Shown here piece after piece: positions 59,639 through 64,000 of a stretch of 64,000 bases of DNA (positions are counted from its first letter, which is position 1; each line of letters opens with the position of its first letter). The position numbers were made by a program, and so were the translations under genes. Source of the DNA: DAOOVD01 sp035369845 (GTDB taxonomy: Bacteria; Bacillota; Desulfotomaculia; Desulfotomaculales; Pelotomaculaceae); contig DAOOVD010000001.1 of the NCBI GenBank assembly GCA_035369845.1, forward strand, positions 62,001 through 126,000, read 5' to 3'. The notes beneath the pieces were generated by a model that worked only from the letters and a program-made list of their open reading frames with translations, had not been told where the DNA came from and searched no databases.

Positions 59639-62600
59639 TCAGTGGCCGGATGCTTTTTTTACGTTGCAAAGAAAGGCCTTGTACTCCGGAATCATTGTAT
59701 TGGGATCCCCCACAAAGGGAGTAAGGTCGTTTGCCGTGCTGCCCGGAGCCAGTCCCTGATAACCCCAGTGCCAGGGCAGGCCGACGATTTCGATTTCCGA
59801 ACCGTTTACCTTCAGGGGCTTTACGATCGGCAAAACGTTGGCCTTGCAGGTTATTTCACCGCGGACCGTACTGACCACGATCAGATCGCCAGGTTTTACG
59901 CCGAGCTTCTTGGCGAGGCCGGGTGAAATTGTGGCGAACATCTCAGGCATGAACTCCGCCAGTGTCGGGCAGTTTCTGGTCACCGCGCCGCTCTGGTAGT
60001 GCTCGACCAGGCGGTGGGTGGTGGCGATGTACGGAAATTCCGGGCTGGCAGTATGGGCAACTTTGGCAAAGTCGCCCTTGTATCTGGCAGCGACGGGGTT
60101 GTTCTGCTGTTTGCTGATAAGGTTTTTCACCGGGCTTTCAATTGGCTCGTAGTGCTCCGGCAAGGGGCCGTCCTTCATACCGGTGGGGGCAAACAGGCGT
60201 CCTACACCTTCGGTGTTCATGATAAAGCAGTTGCTGGCCGATATGTTGGGCGGGATGAAGGCGCCGGTATTGGCATCCTTAAATCCGAAGTCGGGCACAT
60301 CATTGGTAATCCACTGTGTTCCGTCCCAGGCCACCAGTGTCTTTGCGGGATCCCACGGCTTGCCGGCCGGGTCTGCGGAGCAGCGGTTGTAAACAATCCT
60401 ACGGTTGGCAGGCCAGGCGAAAGACCACTTCGGGAAGAGACCGAGACCGGTTTTGTCCTCCCTGCTGCGTCTCTGACAGGCCGGCACCTTCAGGGCCGGG
60501 TCGACGAACATATAACCTGCGTAGATCCAAACACCGCAAGCCGTGGAGCCGTCCTCCTTCAGCTTGGCGAAAGAATCCAGCAGGCTGCCGTCCGCTACCA
60601 GGTAACCGTTCATTTCCCTGCCCACTTTCATGATGTCCGGCTCGTCGTGCCCCGGTACGTCATAGTCCCACACCATGTTCAAAATGGGATCCGTAAACTT
60701 GCCGCCTGCTTGGTACTCCTTGCGAATGGCTTTGAAAATGCGGTCGGCAATCCAGAGGTCGCTTTTTGCTTCTCCGGGCGGCTCAACGGCTTTCCATCGC
60801 CACTGGATCCAGCGGGAGCTGTTGGCGACGGTTCCTTCTTTCTCGTATGACATGGCTGTCGGGAGCAGGAAGACTTCGGTTTTGATGTCTGCCGGGTTGA
60901 CGCCGGGACGCTTCCAAAAGCTAACCGTTTCAGTCTCAAAAAGGTCAACACCGACCATCCAGTCGAGCTTGGCCAGAGCGTCGCGTGTCCTGGAAGCGAG
61001 CGGTCCGCCTACTGCCGGGTTCTGTCCCCAGGCAAAGAACCCCTTGATTTTACCTTCAGCCATTGCCTGGAAGATGGCCATGTGGGAATGGTCTTTCCCG
61101 GTGTGTTTGGGCAGCCAGCCGTAACAGAAATCGTTTTCCGCAGTGGCCTTGTCGCCGAACCATGCTTTCAGCATGCTGATGATGAACTTGTTCCTGTTGG
61201 ACCAGTAGCTTGTCTTTGGAACTTGTTTTTCAATATAGTCTTTCAATGTCGGGGTGTTGACGTCCGGGCACGGGTTGTAGCCCGGGATGTAGTGGTAGAG
61301 CATGGCCTGATCGGTCGAGCCCTGCACGTTCGACTCGCCGCGCTGGGCGTTCACGCCGCCGCCGGCGATGCCGATGTTGCCGAGCAGCAACTGGAGCATG
61401 GCAGTAGCCCTGACGTTCTGGCCGCCGTAAGTGTGCTGGGTGATTCCCATGGCGTAGAGCAAGTTCCCGGCCTTGTCGGGTTTTCCGGTGGAGCAGTAAA
61501 GCTCGCAGACCTTCCTGTAAACGTCCTCCGGCGTGCCGGTAATGTTGCAGACAGTCTTAATGTCGTAGCGTGACACGTGCCTTTTCAAGATCTGGAAGAC
61601 GCACTGCGGATCCTGGAGGGTGGGGTCTTTCTTGATGTTTGCCCCGTCCGTCTGGTACTGCCAGGTCTTGGTGTCATAGCTGAAATTGCCGTCTTTTTCG
61701 GTCAGGCCGGTAAACAGGCCGTCCGAGAAGCCGTATTCGGGGCTGACCAGGAAAGAGGCATTGGTATAGTTGACCACATAATCGTGGAAATAGAGGTTGT
61801 TTTCAATAGCATAGTTCATTATTCCGTAAAGAAATGCGATATCCGTGCCGGGGCGTATGGGAGCGTAAATATCCGCCTTGGCTGCCGTTTTGGTAAACCT
61901 GGGGTCTACCACGATAATCTTGGCCCCTCTTTTCGCCGCGGCTATTCCGGCAAAGCGCATAACCTGCGGGTGGTTTTCCGCAGGGTTGGCACCGATCATT
62001 AAAAACACGTCCGAGTTTTTATAATCGGTAAAACTGTTGGTCATAACTCCCCTGCCGAATGATTGGGCCAGACCGGCCACGGTAGAGGAGTGTCAGAGGC
62101 GGGCGTGGTGGTCGATATTGACCACGCCCAGAGCGCGCAGCATCTTGTGCATTATATAGTTTTCCTCGTTGTCGACCGAGGCGCTGCCGAGGTGAGCAAT
62201 GGCCTGGGTGCGGTTGACCGGGATCCCCTTGTCGTCTCTCTCCTCGAATGACTCGTCCCGTGTCTTCTTTACTCTTTTGGCTATTTCCGCCAGTGCCCAG
62301 TCCCAGCTTTTCTTTTCCCACTTGCTGCTTCCCGGGGCGCGGTAAAGCACCTCGGTAACCCGCTGTTTGTTGAGCGTTCTCTTGCGCTTGGGGTCGACTA
62401 TTGTGTTGGCCTCTCCAAGGGCAATGCCCTTGCAACACATGGAACCTTCGTTGTTGGGGTTGTCCGGGTCGCCTTCAATGTGAATGACCCTGTCCCCTTC
62501 GGAATAAACTATTAGTCCGCAGCCGCAGCCGCAAAAAGCACAAACGGACGGCGTCTCTTTGGCCTTCTTGATTTTAACCGGGCCCATATCAAAAGAAGGC

Positions 62601-62719
62601 AGCTTGTCCTCCGCCGTGCTCGCCAGGGCCGGCACGGCGCTAACACCTTCAAGCAAAGCCGTTCCAGCCGTCCCTAAGCCCAAATACCTCAAGAAATCAC
62701 GACGACTGAGTTTACGCAT
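59639..62719 (-). CDS. fdnG: Formate dehydrogenase alpha subunit, selenocysteine-containing, Tat-exported
   Basis: Oxidises formate (or reduces CO2) at a Mo/W-bis-pyranopterin site outside the membrane. The reading frame is one gene of 1026 residues interrupted by a single TGA at 62095-62093. That codon sits in DHHARL-U-HSSTVAGLA, the canonical selenocysteine position (U209) of formate dehydrogenases. N-terminus SRRDFLRYLG is a twin-arginine signal; CAFCGCGCG from Cys60 plus a later cysteine hold a [4Fe-4S] cluster. Length matches E. coli FdnG. The C-terminal domain contains the cofactor-binding region around GLPWHWGYQGL. A SECIS-like hairpin follows the TGA. Selenocysteine insertion genes are not in the window. 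Confidence 0.95.
62046..62092 (-). other. Bacterial SECIS element in fdnG
   Basis: Directly 3' of the TGA codon on the minus strand, GGCC (62078-62075) and GGCC (62069-62066) form a stem with apical loop GGTCT, the same loop sequence as in the E. coli fdhF element. Outer pairs CCG/CGG and ACTCC/GGAGT extend the stem. The spacing from TGA to the apical stem is 14 nt. This supports reading of the TGA (62095-62093) as selenocysteine. Confidence 0.8.
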
Positions 62720-62739
62720 TAAAACTTTTAACCCCCCTT

Positions 62740-62755
62740 TTACGCAAAAGCGTAA
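62740..62755 (-). other. Perfect hairpin in the fdnG leader next to its ribosome binding site
   Basis: TTACGC and GCGTAA (62740-62745, 62750-62755) form a perfect 6-bp stem with a 4-base loop immediately 5' of the G-rich Shine-Dalgarno region of fdnG on the minus strand. Further up, CTTTT/AAAAG followed by GGGCTTTTTT (about 62815-62836) looks like a weak terminator. The rest of the 219-bp gap is AT-rich; TATAAT (62857-62852, minus) may be the -10 box. Confidence 0.4.
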
Positions 62756-62884
62756 CTATCTAACACGTTTCAAACAACCTGCCTGCAGTTAGACGATAGT
62801 CTCCCTCCTTTCACTAAAAAAGCCCTTTTATTTAAAAGCCCAAGTTCACTGATTATAATTAATTTTATAGATTATATATACTGT

Positions 62885-62924
62885 AAAAATGCCGGCAGAA
62901 ACGCTTGGGCGCCGGAACTGCCGG
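62885..62924 (-). terminator. Terminator of tatA-tatC
   Basis: On the minus strand CCGGCAG (62924-62918) pairs with CTGCCGG (62898-62892), followed by CATTTTTA. T7 follows on the plus strand too, so it can work both ways. Confidence 0.75.
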
Positions 62925-62938
62925 AATTTTTTTGGCTG

Positions 62939-63718
62939 TCAAGTGTGCGCCGCCCCGGCATCAGCCAGTTCGGCAAGCTCCTGTTCCCTTTTCCTGCGGG
63001 CTGTCCTGCGTTCAACTATTTTAACAACCCAGGCGCTCATTTCAAAAAGCAGGTACATGGGACCGCTAACAATTGTGCAGGTGATAATGTCTGGAGTGGG
63101 AGTGATGATCGCCGCCATGGCTACTATGGCCAGTATGGCAAACCGGCGGTTTCTTGCCAGGAATGCGTAAGAAATAAGCTCCAGTTTTGCCAAAAAATAA
63201 CTTACCAGGGGAAACTCAAAGATAATTCCGAACGGCAGCAAGAAAGACATTGTGAACGAAATATATTTGTCTACGGTCAACAGGGGCGTTAACTGGGGGC
63301 CGGCAAACTGTAGCAGGAAAATGATGCCCAGCCTGTATACCCCGAAAAAACCGAAGGCAACCCCCCCGACAAAACTTAAAAAAGATATCAGGACAAACAG
63401 TGTGAAATAAATCCTCTCGTTCTTTTTCAAAGCTGGAATAATAAAGCTCCAGGCCTGCCACAAAATGATCGGCAGGGCAGCCAGAAAACCGATAAAGAAT
63501 GACAGTTTTATTTTGACAAAGATTGCTTCGGTAACACCGGTAAAAAAGATTTTCTGGCCCATCTTGGTGAGGGGTTCCGTTAATATTGCCAGAATTTGGT
63601 CGCAAAAAAAATAAGAAGCTACACCCAGTATTGCTGTGCTTACAATAGACACAATCAACACCCGACGCAGTTCCTCCAAGTGTTCTATAATGGACATTTC
63701 CTCGGTTTTTTTAGCCAA
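62939..63718 (-). CDS. tatC: Twin-arginine translocase subunit TatC
   Basis: Receptor of the Tat pathway that binds RR signal peptides. The 259-residue protein has six membrane helices, the N-terminal signature MSIIEHLEELRRVLIVS and the conserved FLAALPIILWQAWSFIIPAL and FPLVSYFL. TTG 63718 is the start behind GAGGGA. It follows tatA copy 2 and precedes fdnG, whose product needs Tat export. Confidence 0.96.
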   Translation of the reverse strand: MAKKTEEMSIIEHLEELRRVLIVSIVSTAILGVASYFFCDQILAILTEPLTKMGQKIFFTGVTEAIFVKIKLSFFIGFLAALPIILWQAWSFIIPALKKNERIYFTLFVLISFLSFVGGVAFGFFGVYRLGIIFLLQFAGPQLTPLLTVDKYISFTMSFLLPFGIIFEFPLVSYFLAKLELISYAFLARNRRFAILAIVAMAAIITPTPDIITCTIVSGPMYLLFEMSAWVVKIVERRTARRKREQELAELADAGAAHT

Positions 63719-63787
63719 TATTTTTCCCTCGCCAGATATAGCCTGCTTATAGTAAAAACATTATGGCTCGTTCAACCGGTGATCAAA

Positions 63788-64000
63788 TTAACTTTTCGCC
63801 GCTTTGATCAACTGCTTTTCTTCCTTTTTGTCACCGCTTGCGCAAGCCTCGACATCTTCCATGATCTCTTGCGACGAACGGCGGAATTCTTTGATGGTCT
63901 TGCCGACAGCCTTGCCGAGATCGGGCAGTTTGCCGGGTCCGAAAATTATTAAAGCCAGGGCCAAAACTAGAATCAATTCCGGTGCTCCAATATGCGGCAT
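63788..64000 (-). CDS. tatA: Twin-arginine translocase subunit TatA (copy 2)
   Basis: A 70-residue TatA/E protein: helix IGAPELILVLALALIIFGPGKLPDLG with the FGP hinge, amphipathic VGKTIKEFRRSSQEI, then a charged tail. The ATG is at the last three bases of the window (64000-63998), so the ribosome binding site lies outside. It forms a pair with tatC and is related to, but clearly different from, the copy at 45828-46040. Confidence 0.93.
   Translation of the reverse strand: MPHIGAPELILVLALALIIFGPGKLPDLGKAVGKTIKEFRRSSQEIMEDVEACASGDKKEEKQLIKAAKS

Noticed and set aside
62093..62095. Stop codon splitting the formate dehydrogenase alpha subunit, suggesting a pseudogene
   Set aside because: The TGA is at the selenocysteine position with intact flanking motif and a SECIS hairpin; the rest of the frame is undamaged.
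62720..62890. Second Moco-type riboswitch in the fdnG leader
   Set aside because: The leader has hairpins and an AAAGGAGGGAGAC stretch, but the CTCCGAGCC and GCCTCCC segments are missing.

Overview
The window looks like chromosome from a spore-forming, anaerobic, probably syntrophic Firmicute of the Desulfotomaculum/Pelotomaculum kind. This is an inference from content: the spore genes gpr and ylbJ, FapR-type lipid control, the Firmicute gene orders ylxM-ffh-rpsP-khpA-ylqD-rimM-trmD-rplS-lepB-rbgA and yceD-rpmF-fapR-plsX-fab-acpP-rnc-ftsY, an exported selenocysteine formate dehydrogenase, an exported [NiFe] hydrogenase, a propionate-type CoA transferase and an ADP-forming acyl-CoA synthetase. 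No rRNA, tRNA, CRISPR array, phage or insertion sequence was seen.

Layout. 1-6.6 kb: the end of a sigma-54 activator, then a catabolic cluster behind a consensus sigma-54 promoter (CoA transferase, 4-hydroxybutyryl-CoA-dehydratase-like flavoprotein, acyl-CoA dehydrogenase, MFS carrier). 6.7-10.8 kb: FMN riboswitch and ribD-ribE-ribBA-ribH. 10.9-16.4 kb: rpmB, recG, a possible 29-residue gene, gpr, rsmD, coaD and a coiled-coil protein. 16.4-21 kb (minus): DRTGG-domain protein, ADP-forming acyl-CoA synthetase, ylbJ. 21.1-30.6 kb: yceD-rpmF, then the FapR-controlled type II fatty acid operon, rnc and ftsY. 30.6-36 kb: a palindromic non-coding element, a zinc-ribbon protein and a purine-thioether salvage cluster (MTI/MTA phosphorylase, mtnA, SAH hydrolase, MTA/SAH deaminase). 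36-39.4 kb: a diguanylate cyclase and a class III aminotransferase. 39.5-46 kb: SRP, ribosome and tRNA-modification genes plus tatA. 46.2-64 kb (minus): an energy block with [NiFe] hydrogenase, its hyp maturation genes, a Sec-containing formate dehydrogenase, tatC and a second tatA.

How the last block works together. Hydrogenase and formate dehydrogenase each have a Tat-signal catalytic subunit, and each is followed by its own copy of a nearly identical four-cluster ferredoxin subunit plus NrfD-type membrane subunit. They therefore look like interchangeable H2 and formate modules plugged into the same kind of quinone-linked anchor. The Tat components lie at both ends of the block. The maturation cluster has HypA, C, D, E, F and an endopeptidase but no ordinary HypB GTPase. 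A Mrp/MinD-type ATPase sits in the HypB position beside an unusually long HypA, resembling the Thermococcus arrangement.

The most notable non-coding signal is the hydrogenase leader. Right after a -10 box there is an RNA that resembles the molybdenum/tungsten cofactor (Moco) riboswitch, followed by mutually exclusive antiterminator and terminator pairings. If confirmed, the supply of the cofactor needed by formate dehydrogenase would set expression of the nickel enzyme. Other points worth a look are the altered cluster-ligand pattern in the 4-hydroxybutyryl-CoA dehydratase homologue, the sigma-54 promoter, and an orphan terminator that may end a small RNA.
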